Source: Gammaproteobacteria bacterium (lineage in GTDB: Bacteria > Pseudomonadota > Gammaproteobacteria > Steroidobacterales > GCA-2729495). Taken from it: a stretch of 64,000 nt of DNA. Of the stretch, positions 40,423-51,200 are shown one piece after another. The notes under the pieces were generated by a model. It made no database searches. It was not told the DNA's origin and was given only the letters and a program-made list of their open reading frames with translations. The position numbers and the translations under genes are program-made. The stretch's first letter is position 1; each line of letters begins with the position of its first letter. Location of the stretch: the NCBI GenBank assembly GCA_013001905.1, contig JABDLC010000001.1, positions 1-64,000 on the forward strand, written 5' to 3'.

Positions 40423-40914
40423 TTACAGCTTGGTCGGGTTCGGTACGCCCGGATAAACCTCTTCCGGGTCGAATACCTTTTCGTGCTCCGTGTACGTCAA
40501 GGGCAGCGGCGCATCGGCGTTGCTGACTTCACCGCCGGTGGGCACCGTACGGTAAAAGCAGGAGCGGTAGCCGACATGGCAGCTTGCGCCCGCACCGCCG
40601 ACATCGACACGCAGCCAGACACAATCCTGATCGTCATCGATTCTCAGTTCGCGAATTTTCTGCGTCAGGCCGCTGGTGGCGCCCTTGTGCCAGATTGCCT
40701 GGCGACTCCGGCTGAAGTAGTGGGCTTCGCCGGTCTCAATGGTCAGTGCCAGCGCCTCGGCATTCATAAAGCCGTGCATAAGCAGCTCGCCGCTCGTGTA
40801 GTCGGTGGTCACCGCCGGCATGAGGCCATGGGCATCGAATCGCGGAGCCAGCGTGGCGCCTTCTTCGACTTCTTCGACCGTCTCGCGCGGCCCGAAAATT
40901 TTCCTGGGGTCCAA
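40423..40914 (-). CDS. hisI: Phosphoribosyl-AMP cyclohydrolase
   Basis: A 163-residue enzyme of histidine biosynthesis that opens the purine ring of PR-AMP. Family marks are [37 protein letters not shown], the metal-binding acidic DDDQD and the zinc cysteines Cys98, Cys112 and Cys119 (in [13 protein letters not shown]). It is a stand-alone HisI without the HisE half. The TTG at 40914 is the most upstream plausible start; ATG at residue 32 would also give a near-complete core, so the first 30 residues are uncertain. No other his gene is in the window. Confidence 0.93.
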   Translation of the reverse strand: MDPRKIFGPRETVEEVEEGATLAPRFDAHGLMPAVTTDYTSGELLMHGFMNAEALALTIETGEAHYFSRSRQAIWHKGATSGLTQKIRELRIDDDQDCVWLRVDVGGAGASCHVGYRSCFYRTVPTGGEVSNADAPLPLTYTEHEKVFDPEEVYPGVPNPTKL

Positions 40915-40948
40915 GGTTAAGCTCTCTCGTTTATACTGTTTTGCCGCC

Positions 40949-41021
40949 GATTCGCCCGCGATTCTAGCTGTTCAGCGGCTCAGGCTATTGATTCGCCCGC
41001 GATTCTAGCTGTTCAGCGGCT
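40949..41021 (+). repeat. Two 32-bp direct repeats between hisI and cysS
   Basis: The same 32 bases occur at 40949-40980 and 40990-41021, beginning GATTCGCCCGCGATTC and ending TTCAGCGGCT, separated by nine bases (CAGGCTATT). The period is 41 bases. Only two copies are seen and the spacer is too short for CRISPR. The second copy runs into a hairpin. The unit may be a duplicated regulatory site or a dispersed intergenic repeat; copy number elsewhere in the genome is not knowable here. Confidence 0.85.
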
Positions 41022-41032
41022 GCGCCGCTGAA
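41012..41032 (+). terminator. Perfect 9-bp hairpin at the end of the second repeat
   Basis: TTCAGCGGC (41012-41020) pairs with GCCGCTGAA (41024-41032) across a TGC loop. The first repeat copy has only the left arm, so the hairpin is unique to the second copy. No T-run follows on either strand, so termination is doubtful; it could be an mRNA leader structure for cysS. Confidence 0.35.
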
Positions 41033-41100
41033 ACGCGGGAAAACTCCTACTACACCCATTATTATAGCGACCCCACGCACCGAAGTACCTAGCCCCCGTA

Positions 41101-42495
41101 ATGACCCTCTTTCTCCACAACACACTGACGCGCAGCAAACAGCCGTTCGAGCCCCTCGAGCCGGGCAAGGTAGGCGTTTACGTCTGCGGGCCGACCGTGT
41201 ACAACCCGCCGCACATCGGCAACGCGCGGCCCGCCGTGGTATTCGACGTGCTGGTGCGATTTTTGCGCACCCGCTACGCCGTGACCTATGTCCGCAACAT
41301 CACCGACGTCGACGACAAGATCAACGCGGCCGCAGCGGAGCTGGGCGAATCCATCGCGACGGTAGCGGAGCGGCATGTTGCGAATTATCACGCCGATATG
41401 CAGGCACTCGGCGTGTTGCCGCCGGACGTTGAGCCCTACGCAACGCATCACATCGACGAAATGATCACCATGATCGGGCAGTTGATCGACAAGGGGTTTG
41501 CCTACGCGGCGGAAGGTCATGTGCTGTTCCGGGTGTCGTCATATGACGATTACGGCAAGCTGTCGCGACGTGACCGGCGGCAGTTACTCGACGGCGCCCG
41601 GGTGGAGGTCGCACCTTACAAAGAGGACGCCGGCGACTTCGTGCTGTGGAAACCGTCCGATGATGAACAGCCGGGGTGGGACAGCCCCTGGGGTCGCGGA
41701 CGGCCGGGTTGGCATATCGAGTGTTCGGCGATGGCGGCGAAGCATCTCGGCGTCACCATCGATATCCACGGCGGCGGTAATGACCTGATTTTTCCGCACC
41801 ACGAAAATGAAATCGCGCAGAGCACCTGCGCGCATGACGGAGATGTATTTGCGCGCTACTGGCTGCACAACGGTTTCGTCAACGTCGACCACACCAAGAT
41901 GTCGAAATCACTTGGCAATGTTGTGCTGGTGCGCGAACTGCTGGAGCAGGCGCCCGGTGAGGTTGTGCGGCTGGCATTGCTGAATGCGCATTACCGGCAA
42001 CCGCTGGACTGGTCGGCGGACGTGCTGGCCGAGGCGAAACGTAAGCTGGATCGTTTGTATAACGCGTTGCGTAAAGTGCAGGGCTGGGAAGCCGACTGGA
42101 CAGCTGCGCCGCTGGATCGTGAATTTGTCGCCGCGCTCGAAGATGACATCAATACACCGCGTGCGCTGGCTGCAATGTTCGCGCTGGCGAAAGAGATAAA
42201 TCGTCTGACCAAGGACAGCAGCGACTCTGAAGAGGCGCTCGCCCTTGCGCGGTCGCTGCGCGCCGGCGGCGCGATATTAGGCCTGCTCGATGGCGACCCC
42301 TCAGCCTGGGCGGTCAGCGATGAAGCGGCCGATATTGATGCGGCGGCAATCGATGCGTTGCTGGCACAGCGCACCGCCGCGCGCGAGGCCAAAGATTTCG
42401 CGACAGCGGATCGGATTCGTGATGAATTGTCGGCGCTGGGTGTTGTCATAGAGGATAGCCCGGACGGACCGCAGTGGCGGCTCGCCGGGGACTGA
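41101..42495 (+). CDS. cysS: Cysteine--tRNA ligase
   Basis: A 464-residue class I synthetase. The zinc ligand Cys29 (VYVCGPTVYN), the HIGN motif at 38-41, GWHIECSAMA and HGGGNDLIFPHHENEIAQS (further zinc and active-site residues) and KMSKS at 266-270 are intact. Length is normal. It opens a plus-strand run of fourteen genes that continues to 55288. A repeat and hairpin lie 70-150 bases upstream. Confidence 0.97.
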   Translation: MTLFLHNTLTRSKQPFEPLEPGKVGVYVCGPTVYNPPHIGNARPAVVFDVLVRFLRTRYAVTYVRNITDVDDKINAAAAELGESIATVAERHVANYHADMQALGVLPPDVEPYATHHIDEMITMIGQLIDKGFAYAAEGHVLFRVSSYDDYGKLSRRDRRQLLDGARVEVAPYKEDAGDFVLWKPSDDEQPGWDSPWGRGRPGWHIECSAMAAKHLGVTIDIHGGGNDLIFPHHENEIAQSTCAHDGDVFARYWLHNGFVNVDHTKMSKSLGNVVLVRELLEQAPGEVVRLALLNAHYRQPLDWSADVLAEAKRKLDRLYNALRKVQGWEADWTAAPLDREFVAALEDDINTPRALAAMFALAKEINRLTKDSSDSEEALALARSLRAGGAILGLLDGDPSAWAVSDEAADIDAAAIDALLAQRTAAREAKDFATADRIRDELSALGVVIEDSPDGPQWRLAGD

Positions 42496-42497
42496 CC

Positions 42498-42914
42498 ATG
42501 ACAACGATAGCCGCGGCACAAGAGGAACTGATTGAAGAGTTTCAGTTATTCGATAACTGGCTCGACAAGTATCAGTACCTGATCGATCTCGGCAGGAAGC
42601 TCCCGGCATTTCCCGACGACTACAAGACGGAAGAGTATCGTCTGCACGGCTGTCAGTCGCAGGTGTGGTTGCGTGCGGACGGCAACCGGGCGCAACTGGA
42701 GTTTTCCGCGATCAGTGATTCGGCGATTGTCTCAGGGCTCATCGCGGTGCTGATGCGTGTGTATAGCGGGCGTTCCGCCGAAGAGATTCTCAACACGCCG
42801 CCGGATTTTATCGACGCGATCGGTCTGGATGCGCATCTGAGCCCGACCCGCAGCAACGGGTTGCACGCCATGATCGATGCCATCAAGGGGCATGCGGCAC
42901 AGTGCGTTGGCTGA
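42498..42914 (+). CDS. sufE: SufE-family sulfur acceptor protein
   Basis: A 138-residue protein that takes persulfide sulfur from a cysteine desulfurase for Fe-S cluster assembly. The active loop [15 protein letters not shown] places the acceptor at Cys52, as in SufE and CsdE. The ATG at 42498, two bases after cysS, gives the usual length. No SufS/CsdA or scaffold gene is adjacent, so whether it serves Suf or Csd cannot be decided. Its end overlaps the GTG of yidD by 13 bases. Confidence 0.9.
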   Translation: MTTIAAAQEELIEEFQLFDNWLDKYQYLIDLGRKLPAFPDDYKTEEYRLHGCQSQVWLRADGNRAQLEFSAISDSAIVSGLIAVLMRVYSGRSAEEILNTPPDFIDAIGLDAHLSPTRSNGLHAMIDAIKGHAAQCVG

Positions 42915-43201
42915 TCCGCTGTTATCAGCGATTTTTGTCGCCGCTGTTCGGTCCGTCGTGTCGCTATCAGCCGACTTGCTCTGCGTATGCGGACGAGGCG
43001 ATAGCGCGGTATGGCAATCTGCGCGGCAGCTGGCTGGCGCTGCGTCGCATACTGCGGTGCCAGCCGTTCGCCGGCTTCGGTTATGACCCGGTGCCGGACG
43101 TGTTTCAATGGTGGGGACGGCAGCCACTGCAGAGTTATAACCAGGAAGCGGATGCCGACGTGACAGGAATGAAAGAGGGTAGTCAGACAGATGAACGCTG
43201 A
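42902..43201 (+). CDS. yidD: Membrane protein insertion efficiency factor YidD
   Basis: A 99-residue small protein of the YidD family, which helps YidC insert inner-membrane proteins. The signature is [31 protein letters not shown], with Cys20 and Cys26, then [17 protein letters not shown]. It uses a GTG start that overlaps sufE. It is usually found in the rpmH-rnpA-yidD-yidC cluster; here it lies apart from that group, in the cysS run. Confidence 0.92.
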   Translation: MRWLIRCYQRFLSPLFGPSCRYQPTCSAYADEAIARYGNLRGSWLALRRILRCQPFAGFGYDPVPDVFQWWGRQPLQSYNQEADADVTGMKEGSQTDER

Positions 43202-43457
43202 CATCGACGGACACCTGCTCGACATTTTGTGCTGCCCGATTACGCGGCGCTCGCTAAAGCGATTTGATGATGCATCGCTGGGCCGGCTGAACGCCGCAAT
43301 CGCCGGGGGCGAAGTCCGCAATCATGGTGGCAATGTGCTCACCGAGCCGCTCGACGCCGCGCTGGTCACGACCGAAGGCGATCTGGTGTACCCGCTGCGC
43401 GACGGTGTGCCTGTGCTGTTTGAAGAGGAGTGCATCCACTGGGCTGCTTACCGGTGA
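43191..43457 (+). CDS. Trm112/UPF0434-like small zinc-ribbon protein
   Basis: An 88-residue protein of the Trm112-like family (UPF0434, YcaR-like). It begins [21 protein letters not shown] and ends with the typical [18 protein letters not shown] segment. Only the N-terminal cysteine pair CC is present; the full zinc ribbon CPxC of the family is modified. Bacterial members partner methyltransferases or are of unknown role. It overlaps yidD by 11 bases, and the gap to the holA start at 43510 is about 50 bases. Confidence 0.82.
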   Translation: MNADIDGHLLDILCCPITRRSLKRFDDASLGRLNAAIAGGEVRNHGGNVLTEPLDAALVTTEGDLVYPLRDGVPVLFEEECIHWAAYR

Positions 43458-43509
43458 TCAGCACGTCCGGCGCACCGGAGCTCACCCGAAACGGGTGTAT
43501 CATGTCCTC

Positions 43510-44541
43510 GTGAGGCTTTACCCCGAAAAACTGGCAGCTCAGCTCGGTCGCGGGCTGGCCCCGGTTTACGTCCTGTCCGGTGACGAGCCGCTCACAGCGG
43601 GAGAACTGGCGGATGCAATTCGCACAGCCGCCCGCGCAGACGGTTATGACGAGCGTGAGTCGCACGTGGTGACCAACGCCAATCAGTTCCGCTGGGACGA
43701 TTGCTTCAGCAGCCTCGATAATCTCTCTTTGTTTGCCAACCGCCGCATCTTTGAATTGCGGTTGCCGAACGGCAAGCCGGGCAGGGAAGGCGGCAAAGTG
43801 CTGACCGAACTGGCGGCGAACCCGCCGCCGGACACGGTCGTTCTCATCCATCTGCCGCGGCTCGACAATCGCTCGAAACAGGCGAAGTGGGCAGCCTCGC
43901 TGGAGCAGACGGGGGTCTGGATTGATATCTATGAGCCTGACGCGCGGGAATTGCCGGGTTGGCTTGCGGGTCGCGCACGTGCGGCAGGTCTGCAGTTCGA
44001 ACCCGACGCACTTACAGCGCTGGCCGCGCGGACGGAAGGCAACCTGCTTGCTGCGCAACAGGAAATCAACCGGCTGGCGCTGTTGCTGCCGGGTGCAACC
44101 ATCACTGCTGATCATGTCACGGGGAGTGTCGCCGACGGGGCACGCTTTGATGTGTATCAATTGGCTGACGCGGCGCTTAATCAGGATGCCGCGCGCGCCC
44201 TGCGTATCTTGCTCGGACTGCGGCGCGAAGGCATTGCCGATGCGCTGGTGTTATGGGCCATTAATCGCGAAGTGATCATGTTGCTTAACCTGTGGACCGA
44301 CATGCAGAAAGGCGCGCAATTGGCCGGCGCCTTCAAGAAGCATCGCATCTGGGACAAGCGCCAGCCACCTTACCGCCGGGCCCTCGAGGCGCACAACGAA
44401 ACGACGCTGCGCCGGTTGACCCGGCGCGCGGCAGAAACCGATCGCATCGTGAAGGGGGCCGCGTTTGGCACACCCGACGGTGCGATGCAGGAACTCGTAA
44501 TGCTGCTCGCACAACCCGATAATCCGGGCCTGCACAGCTGA
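43510..44541 (+). CDS. holA: DNA polymerase III delta subunit
   Basis: A 343-residue clamp-loader subunit that opens the beta sliding clamp. The length equals that of Escherichia coli HolA. The N-terminus RLYPEKLAAQLGRGLAPVYVLSGDEPLTAGEL and the later LANRRIFELRLPNGKPGREG segment are typical. The GTG at 43510 gives this start; longer in-frame sequence back to 43324 overlaps the Trm112-like gene and is not homologous. It precedes nadD by three bases, whereas in many relatives it follows lptE. Confidence 0.93.
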   Translation: MRLYPEKLAAQLGRGLAPVYVLSGDEPLTAGELADAIRTAARADGYDERESHVVTNANQFRWDDCFSSLDNLSLFANRRIFELRLPNGKPGREGGKVLTELAANPPPDTVVLIHLPRLDNRSKQAKWAASLEQTGVWIDIYEPDARELPGWLAGRARAAGLQFEPDALTALAARTEGNLLAAQQEINRLALLLPGATITADHVTGSVADGARFDVYQLADAALNQDAARALRILLGLRREGIADALVLWAINREVIMLLNLWTDMQKGAQLAGAFKKHRIWDKRQPPYRRALEAHNETTLRRLTRRAAETDRIVKGAAFGTPDGAMQELVMLLAQPDNPGLHS

Positions 44542-44544
44542 ACC

Positions 44545-45270
44545 ATGACGAGTCTGTCATCTATCGACACAGCAACCGTAAAACAAAAGCCGTTGGCCAT
44601 CATGGGCGGCGCATTCGATCCGGTGCACTACGGCCATGTCCGTACCGCAGCGGAGTTACGTGAAGTCTGTGATTTTGGTGAAGTGCTTTTTATTCCCTCC
44701 GCCAATCCGCCGCACCGGGAGCGACACATTGCACCGGCCGACCTGCGGGTGCGCATGCTCGAAGCGGCGCTGGCGGGTGTTCAGGCCGCGGATGACGGCG
44801 AGGAGTGGTGCAGTATCGACCACCGCGAGCTCCGGCGGGACGGCCCGTCCTGGACCGTGCTGACGCTTGAGGAGCTGCGCAGGGAGGCAGGTTCACGCAG
44901 CATGTGTATGATGGTGGGCATGGATGCATTCCTCTCGCTAGGGAGCTGGCATCGATGGGAAGAGCTGCCGGGCCTTGCGCACATTGTTGTGGCGCACCGG
45001 CCGGGTTGGCAGCCCCCGCAATCGGGCGAGCTGGGCGATTTCGTGCAGTCACATCTGACAACGGATGTGGGCGACTTGCATGAGGTTTCAGCCGGCCGTC
45101 TGTTTATCCACGAAGTTACCCAACTGGATATTTCGTCTTCGGACATTCGCAGGAAGATTGCCGCAGGGCATGCAGCTGACGATTTGCTGCCGCCTGAGGT
45201 GCTGCGTATCGCCGTCGAGTCCGGTTGTTACGCAGGTCCACCGACACAGGAGCATCACACATATGCATAG
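44545..45270 (+). CDS. nadD: Nicotinate-nucleotide adenylyltransferase
   Basis: A 241-residue nucleotidyltransferase forming deamido-NAD from nicotinate mononucleotide and ATP. The motif GGAFDPVHYGHV (21-32), IPSANPPHR and the C-terminal DISSSDIRRKI phosphate-binding segment are all present. The first 15 residues before the conserved core are an unusual short extension. holA-nadD-rsfS-rlmH is a widely conserved order. Its end overlaps rsfS by eight bases. Confidence 0.95.
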   Translation: MTSLSSIDTATVKQKPLAIMGGAFDPVHYGHVRTAAELREVCDFGEVLFIPSANPPHRERHIAPADLRVRMLEAALAGVQAADDGEEWCSIDHRELRRDGPSWTVLTLEELRREAGSRSMCMMVGMDAFLSLGSWHRWEELPGLAHIVVAHRPGWQPPQSGELGDFVQSHLTTDVGDLHEVSAGRLFIHEVTQLDISSSDIRRKIAAGHAADDLLPPEVLRIAVESGCYAGPPTQEHHTYA

Positions 45271-45616
45271 CGAAGAGTTGCTTCAACTCGCACAGACTTC
45301 GCTCGAAGACTTGAAAGCCCGGGATGTCAGCGTATTTGATGTACGCGACATGACTTCAGTAACCGACTATTTGCTGATTGCGACCGGCACGTCCGACCGG
45401 CACGTGCGCTCACTTTCGGACAAACTTATTCAGAACGTCAAACAGGCCGGACTATCACCGTTGGGTGTTGAAGGACAGGACAGCGGTGAGTGGGTATTAA
45501 TCGACCTGAACGACGTGATCGTGCATGTGATGCAGCCGCGTACCCGTGAGTTCTACAAATTGGAAGATTTGTGGACGCTGGGTGATCGCGACGGTCTGGA
45601 ACAGGCCGGGCACTGA
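45263..45616 (+). CDS. rsfS: Ribosome silencing factor
   Basis: A 117-residue protein that binds L14 and blocks joining of ribosomal subunits during starvation. The core VRDMTSVTDYLLIATGTSDRHVRSLSDKL and GVEGQDSGEWVLIDLNDVIVHVMQPRTREFYKLEDLW is unmistakable. AGGAG lies about ten bases before the ATG at 45263. It overlaps nadD and is followed after 27 bases by rlmH. Confidence 0.96.
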   Translation: MHSEELLQLAQTSLEDLKARDVSVFDVRDMTSVTDYLLIATGTSDRHVRSLSDKLIQNVKQAGLSPLGVEGQDSGEWVLIDLNDVIVHVMQPRTREFYKLEDLWTLGDRDGLEQAGH

Positions 45617-45643
45617 TTCACCGGGCCACGGCCCGCTCAGTTA

Positions 45644-46114
45644 ATGCGCATCAATGTACTCGCTGTGGGCACCCGGATGCCCTCCTGGGTGACGACGGGC
45701 ACTGATACCTACGTCAAGCGCTTGCCCCGTCATATCGATCTGCGTTTTACCGAGATTCCGGCTGCACCGCGCACCTCCGGTGCAACACCGCAAAAAATCC
45801 TCACGAAAGAAGGCGACGCCCTGCTCAAAGCGGCGCGCGACGCCGACTATGTCATTGCGCTGGACGAGCGTGGCAAAAGCTGGAATTCCCGCCAGCTGGC
45901 TGACGAACTGCAGATCTGGATGAATGAATACCCGCGCGTTGCCCTGCTGGTGGGCGGCGCAGACGGGCTGGATCCGCGCTGCCGCGCTGCCGCGCAGCGC
46001 ACCTGGTCGCTGTCGGCGCTCACACTGCCACATCCCTTGGTGCGCGTGGTTCTCGCGGAGCAACTCTATCGGGCATGGACGCTCCTGCAGGGGCATCCGT
46101 ATCATCGCGAGTAA
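45644..46114 (+). CDS. rlmH: 23S rRNA pseudouridine-1915 N3-methyltransferase
   Basis: A 156-residue SPOUT methyltransferase that modifies pseudouridine 1915 in helix 69. The knot region [13 protein letters not shown] and the C-terminal [36 protein letters not shown] are diagnostic. The stop codon shares one base with the maf start (TAATG), so the two are coupled. Confidence 0.96.
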   Translation: MRINVLAVGTRMPSWVTTGTDTYVKRLPRHIDLRFTEIPAAPRTSGATPQKILTKEGDALLKAARDADYVIALDERGKSWNSRQLADELQIWMNEYPRVALLVGGADGLDPRCRAAAQRTWSLSALTLPHPLVRVVLAEQLYRAWTLLQGHPYHRE

Positions 46115-46716
46115 TGACGACCGCAACCCCTCACAAGCGCGCGCTGGTGCTCGCGTCCGCCTCGCCGCGGCGCAGGGAATTGCTGGGCGTACTGGGTGTC
46201 GAATTCAAAGTGGCGCCGGCCGATATCGACGAGACGGTGCAGCCCGGCGAGACGCCTGAGGCCTACGTGAGGCGCATGGCGCTGGGCAAAGCAGAGGCGG
46301 GTTATGCCGCAGCGGGCAGCGACAGCGCGGTGCTGGGTAGCGACACCGCGGTGGTCATTGATGGCCGCATACTCGGCAAGCCGGACGACAGGGCTGCCGC
46401 TATTGCGATGCTGACTGAATTGTCCGGTCGCACGCATCGTGTGATGAGTGCGGTCGCGTTGCTGGATGTGGAGGGCTGCAGCGAGGCGCTCAGCGTTACC
46501 GAGGTGACGTTCCGCACGATCATTGCGAAGGAAGCCGATCAGTACTGGGCTACCGGTGAACCGGCAGACAAAGCCGGCGGCTATGGCATACAGGGTCGCG
46601 GCGCGGTATTTGTGCGGGCTATACAGGGCAGTTATTCCGGCGTTGTCGGCCTGCCGCTATTTGAAACTGCAGCGCTGCTGGAAGAGCGCGGCTACGGACC
46701 ATTGATGCAAGCATGA
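46114..46716 (+). CDS. maf: Maf-family nucleoside triphosphate pyrophosphatase
   Basis: A 200-residue house-cleaning enzyme that hydrolyses non-canonical or dTTP/UTP-type nucleotides and is linked to septum control. Motifs are [14 protein letters not shown] at the N-terminus, [18 protein letters not shown] and [12 protein letters not shown]. The YhdE-type and YceF-type subfamilies cannot be separated firmly by eye; its place beside rng favours YhdE. ATG starts inside the rlmH stop and the end overlaps rng as ATGA. Confidence 0.92.
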   Translation: MTTATPHKRALVLASASPRRRELLGVLGVEFKVAPADIDETVQPGETPEAYVRRMALGKAEAGYAAAGSDSAVLGSDTAVVIDGRILGKPDDRAAAIAMLTELSGRTHRVMSAVALLDVEGCSEALSVTEVTFRTIIAKEADQYWATGEPADKAGGYGIQGRGAVFVRAIQGSYSGVVGLPLFETAALLEERGYGPLMQA

Positions 46717-48179
46717 AAGAAGAAATACTGATTAATGCAACGACGCGTGAGGTTCGTGCTGCCGTACTGAACGACGGGGTGCTGCAAGAGCTTGTGGTGG
46801 AGCGCTCATCGCGCAGCAGCCTGCTCGGCAACATCTACAAAGGCAAAGTGTCTCGTGTGCTGCCAGGCATGCAGGCAGCCTTTGTTGAGGTCGGCCTCGA
46901 TCGCACTGCCTTTTTGCATGCATCGGATTTGCACCGGGCTGAAGGTGAAGCCGGGGCCCGCGACAACGGTGTGCCCGACATCCGGCAACTGGTGCGCGAA
47001 GGTGATCAGATTCTGGTGCAGGTATTGAAGGAGCCGCTCGGCACCAAAGGTGCGCGACTGACCACCTTTATAACGATTCCTTCACGTTACCTTGTCTTGC
47101 TGCCGAGCCGGCCGGGTATCGGCATCTCATCGCGTATCGAGGACGATGGCGAACGCGATCGACTGCGTGAAACTCTGGAGGGATTGATGCCCCCGGATGC
47201 GCAACACGGCTACATTGTGCGCACGGCGGCCGAAGGCGCGAGCACAGCGGCGCTCGAAGCAGACATCAGGTTTCTCGACAAATTGTGGAGCCGCATTTGT
47301 GCCAAAGATGCGACAACGTCTGGTGTCGCCAAAATTCATGCTGACCTGCCGCTCGAGGTGCGGGCGCTGCGTGACCTTGCACATGATCACATTGAGCGGG
47401 TGCGGGTTGATTCGGAGCAATGCCTTGAGTCAATGCGTTCGTTTGCGAGTGAATTCATGCCGCAGCTGGAACCCGTCATCGAACTGTACGGTGGACGCCG
47501 GCCGATTTTCGATCTCTATGCAATTGATGATGAGATCGACAAAGCACTCGACCGTAAAGTTGGGCTGAAGTCCGGCGGCTACCTGATTATCGAACAGACC
47601 GAGGCCATGAGTACCATTGATGTCAACACGGGTGCCTATGTCGGTCACAGCAATCTGGAAGAGACTATTTTCCGCACCAATCTCGAAGCCGCGGTCGCCA
47701 TCGCGCGGCAACTACGGCTACGTAACCTCGGCGGCATTATCATTCTCGACTTCATTGACATGCAGTCTGAGAATCATCGGGAGCAGGTGCTGGCCGCGCT
47801 GGAGGCGTCGCTGGCCGGTGATCATGCGCGCAATCAAATTTCACATGTTTCGCCACTCGGCCTCATCGAGATGACGCGCAAACGCACGCGTGAAAGTCTG
47901 GAGCATGTTTTGTGCGAGCCGTGCCCGGTGTGTGAGGGTCGCGGCCACATTAAGACACCGGAAACGGTGTGCTACGAAATTTTCCGGGAAATACTGCGGC
48001 AGCACCGGCAGTTCCCGCTCGGTGAACTCGTCGTGCTTGCGCACGACGATGTCGTAGAGCTGCTGCTGGATGAGGAATCCGGTTCACTGGCTGAACTCGA
48101 AGAGTTGACCGGTCGCCCGCTGCGCCTGCAGGCGCAGAACATGGACGCCCACGACGCGTTCGAAGTTGTGCCGATGTGA
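46713..48179 (+). CDS. rng: Ribonuclease G
   Basis: A 488-residue endoribonuclease that matures the 5' end of 16S rRNA and cleaves mRNA. The S1 RNA-binding domain covers about 38-120 ([23 protein letters not shown]). Catalytic Asp303 (STIDVNTG) and Asp346 (IILDFIDM) and the zinc-link cysteines near 401-407 (CEPCPVC) are present. It ends after the catalytic domain, so it is RNase G rather than RNase E. The maf-rng-yhdP-tldD order is conserved in many Gammaproteobacteria. Confidence 0.96.
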   Translation: MKEEILINATTREVRAAVLNDGVLQELVVERSSRSSLLGNIYKGKVSRVLPGMQAAFVEVGLDRTAFLHASDLHRAEGEAGARDNGVPDIRQLVREGDQILVQVLKEPLGTKGARLTTFITIPSRYLVLLPSRPGIGISSRIEDDGERDRLRETLEGLMPPDAQHGYIVRTAAEGASTAALEADIRFLDKLWSRICAKDATTSGVAKIHADLPLEVRALRDLAHDHIERVRVDSEQCLESMRSFASEFMPQLEPVIELYGGRRPIFDLYAIDDEIDKALDRKVGLKSGGYLIIEQTEAMSTIDVNTGAYVGHSNLEETIFRTNLEAAVAIARQLRLRNLGGIIILDFIDMQSENHREQVLAALEASLAGDHARNQISHVSPLGLIEMTRKRTRESLEHVLCEPCPVCEGRGHIKTPETVCYEIFREILRQHRQFPLGELVVLAHDDVVELLLDEESGSLAELEELTGRPLRLQAQNMDAHDAFEVVPM

Positions 48180-48208
48180 GCGCGGCGCGGTAAGCTGGCG
48201 AACGGGTT

Positions 48209-51200
48209 ATGTCGGGATTTTTCAACAGATTAGGTACATGGCTGCTGCGCATAGCTGCGGGCGCTGTCATCCTGCTCGCGTTACTCGTGGGCGTTGCCCG
48301 GCTGCTGCTGCCGGAAGCGCCGCGCTTTGCTGACGACGTCCGGCGTGCCGCGCAGCAGGCAACCGGTTTCGATATTGATTTTCAGCTGCTGAGCGCGGGC
48401 GTCTCGCTGTACGGGCCGGAACTGCGGCTGACCGACGTAACGGTCAACTGGCCGACCGGCGAGCAGGCCTTTGCCGCAGGGGAAATCAGCATTGCCGTTG
48501 ATGTCGTCCAGCTCATCACGCAGCAGCAGGTCGCGCCGGCATTGCTGCATATCGAAGATCTGGCGGCCGAACTGGAAATTACGGCTGAGGGCAGTGTGCT
48601 GTTGCAAGGACGGCCGTTAGAGGATTTTGCCGCCTCCGCCGAACCGGGGCAGCAATTGGAGGCGCTGCGCGTGAGCCTCGAAGACGTGGACGTGCGTTTC
48701 GCGGATCGGCAGCGTGGTATCGCGCCGGTTGGTATGAGTGTCAAATATCTGCTTGCCGATATCGATACCGCGGAAGTGGCGGTTGAAGCAGACATTCGAT
48801 TGGCAGCAGACCTTGCCGAGAAGATCGAAATCGACGGTGTCGCGCCGATCGAACTGTTTGCTGATCGCGCGGCGCTGACGTCGGCGGATCGGTGGAGTCT
48901 CTCTGTCAACGTGGATGATTTTCGTCTGGGCTCGTGGATGCAGTTGACAGATCAGTTCGACTCGCCGGTCCTCGACGGTGAGGGTGCCGCGAGTGCCGAG
49001 CTGGAGTTCGCAGGTATACAGCCCGCCGCCATACGCGTGGATGCCGATATTAGTGAGTTGCTGCTGTCGCAGCCCGGCAGTGACCCGGTTTACTACGACT
49101 CTATCAGCGGCGAAGTGAGCTGGAAAAACGAGGCGGCCGGCTGGCAGGCCAGTGGTCGCGACCTGCGCTTTGTACGTGACGGTCAGCGGCGCTTAGACGG
49201 CCAGTTTCGCGTAAATCAGCGTAGCAATGAAGACGGTTCGGCCAACTGGTCCGTGTCGGCAGAATCGCTGTCGCTCACCGATCTGATGCCGTTCGCCACG
49301 GCACTGGTTGCACCGCAGTTGCAGGAAGCCGGGATCAGCGGCCGCGCGTCCGGGGATATCTGGCGGCTGCAGAGCGATGCCGAACTGGTCGCCGGCGAAC
49401 TGCGCGAATACAGCGTGGAGGGCGACTTCGAAAATCTCGGCTATGTCGATGCGGAGCGCGGTATTAACGCTCGTGGCCTGAGTGGTGCACTGCGGGCAGA
49501 TCAGAGTGGCGGCAGCCTGCGTCTCGCAACACGCGATGCACTGCTGGGATGGGATGCCTGGTTCCGCGAAGCGTTGCCGGTCACATCGCTGGAAGGGCTC
49601 GCGGTATGGCGGGTGGTCGATGACCGGCTGCGACTGATCGTCAGCGACCTGTTTGCTGAAACGCCTGACGGCGGCGGCACGGCGTCGCTCGAATTGACAA
49701 CGGACTTGTCGTTTAAAGAGCCCTGGGTTGATCTGACCGCCGAAGCGAGCATGCAGGATGCCACGCAGGTGGTTAAATATCTGCCGCGCAAAGTGCCTGA
49801 CAAAACGGTGGCCTGGCTTGGTCGCGCGCTTGAGAAAGGTTCCTCGCCCCGCACCGAGTTCCGGCTGCGCGGCCCGTTGCGCAAGTTCCCGTTCCGTAAC
49901 GATGGCGGTGAATGGCTCATCGACATCGAATACACCGATGCACGTCTGCAGTTTGCAGATGACTGGCCGGTGGTCGAAAGCTCGTCCGGTCAGCTGGTGT
50001 TGGAGAATGAGTCGATCTACAGCACCCGCAACAGGGCATCAATTGGTGGTCTTGATTTTGTCGACAGTCAGGTGCGGATCGCGGACCTGAAACAGGCGGA
50101 ACTTGAGATTGCCGCCAAGGGGCAGGTGCTGCTGCCGGAGTTGTTGCGATTCCTGCGTGACACCCCCATCGCCGAACGTCTCGGGGATGTTTTTAACGAC
50201 GTGCGGGCGGGTGGTCAGGGCGAGCTGCAGGGCCGTTTCCGGGTGCCGATACGTAAGCTCGATCAGTGGCAGTTGCAGGCGACGCTTGACGTCACTGACG
50301 CGTCTGCCTGGTTGCGCACACTGGATACGCGCTTGGACGACATCAGCGGACGGGTGCGGATTGCTAATACGTATGTTTCGGGCGATGCGCTGACAGCGAC
50401 GTTGCTGGGTGAGCCGGTCGTCATCAATATAGAACCGGATAAATCGGCAGATGCGACAGTCACCCATCGCGCGACTGTGGCCGGTCGTTTCCCGTACGCA
50501 AAAATTGAAGCGGAACTGGGCCTGCCGCGGCTGGGCAGGATCAGCGGGTCAACCGCGATGACGGCAGAAGCATTGTTTCCTGTGCGCAGCAGCGACGAAC
50601 CGTTTCGTATGGTTGTTACCTCACAGCTTGAAGGCCTCGCCATTGCGCTCCCTGAGCCGTTGCGCAAGGAGGCGGCGGCCGTGGAAGATTTTTCTGCGGT
50701 GGTCAGCTTCCCGGCCGACGGCGCGATCGATATCGGCCTCAGTCTTGAGCGCGGCGTGCTCGCCGATATCAACTATCGTCGCAACAGCGATGGATGGTCG
50801 TTGCGCGGCGGGCGTGTGCGCAGCGGCGCTGGCGACGACGCGCCATCAAGCGAGGACGGCATTGCACTAACCGTGGTAACCGACCGCTTGCGGGTGGAAG
50901 ACTGGGTGGAGGCTTTTGGCGACACGCAGAGCGCCGCCGCCGGCCCGGGCGGTCGCAGCGGTGCAGCTCGCCCCTGGGAAAGTTACTTTTCGACGGCGGT
51001 TGTGCGGGCCGAAGAGCTTGAAGTGCTGGGCTACCGCTTCAGCGACACCGATGTAAAAGCAAACTTCGGAGCTGACAGTTGGGATCTGGATATCACCGGC
51101 CCCTGGATCGAGGGTCGTCTGAACGTTCCGTTTCAGCTGGACGGTAACGCCATGATTAGCGGTGAGCTTGCCCGGCTGCTGCTGATCGAGCCCGCTGCCG

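Noticed and set aside
40949..41021. Possible CRISPR remnant
   Set aside because: Only two repeats, a nine-base spacer and no cas genes.
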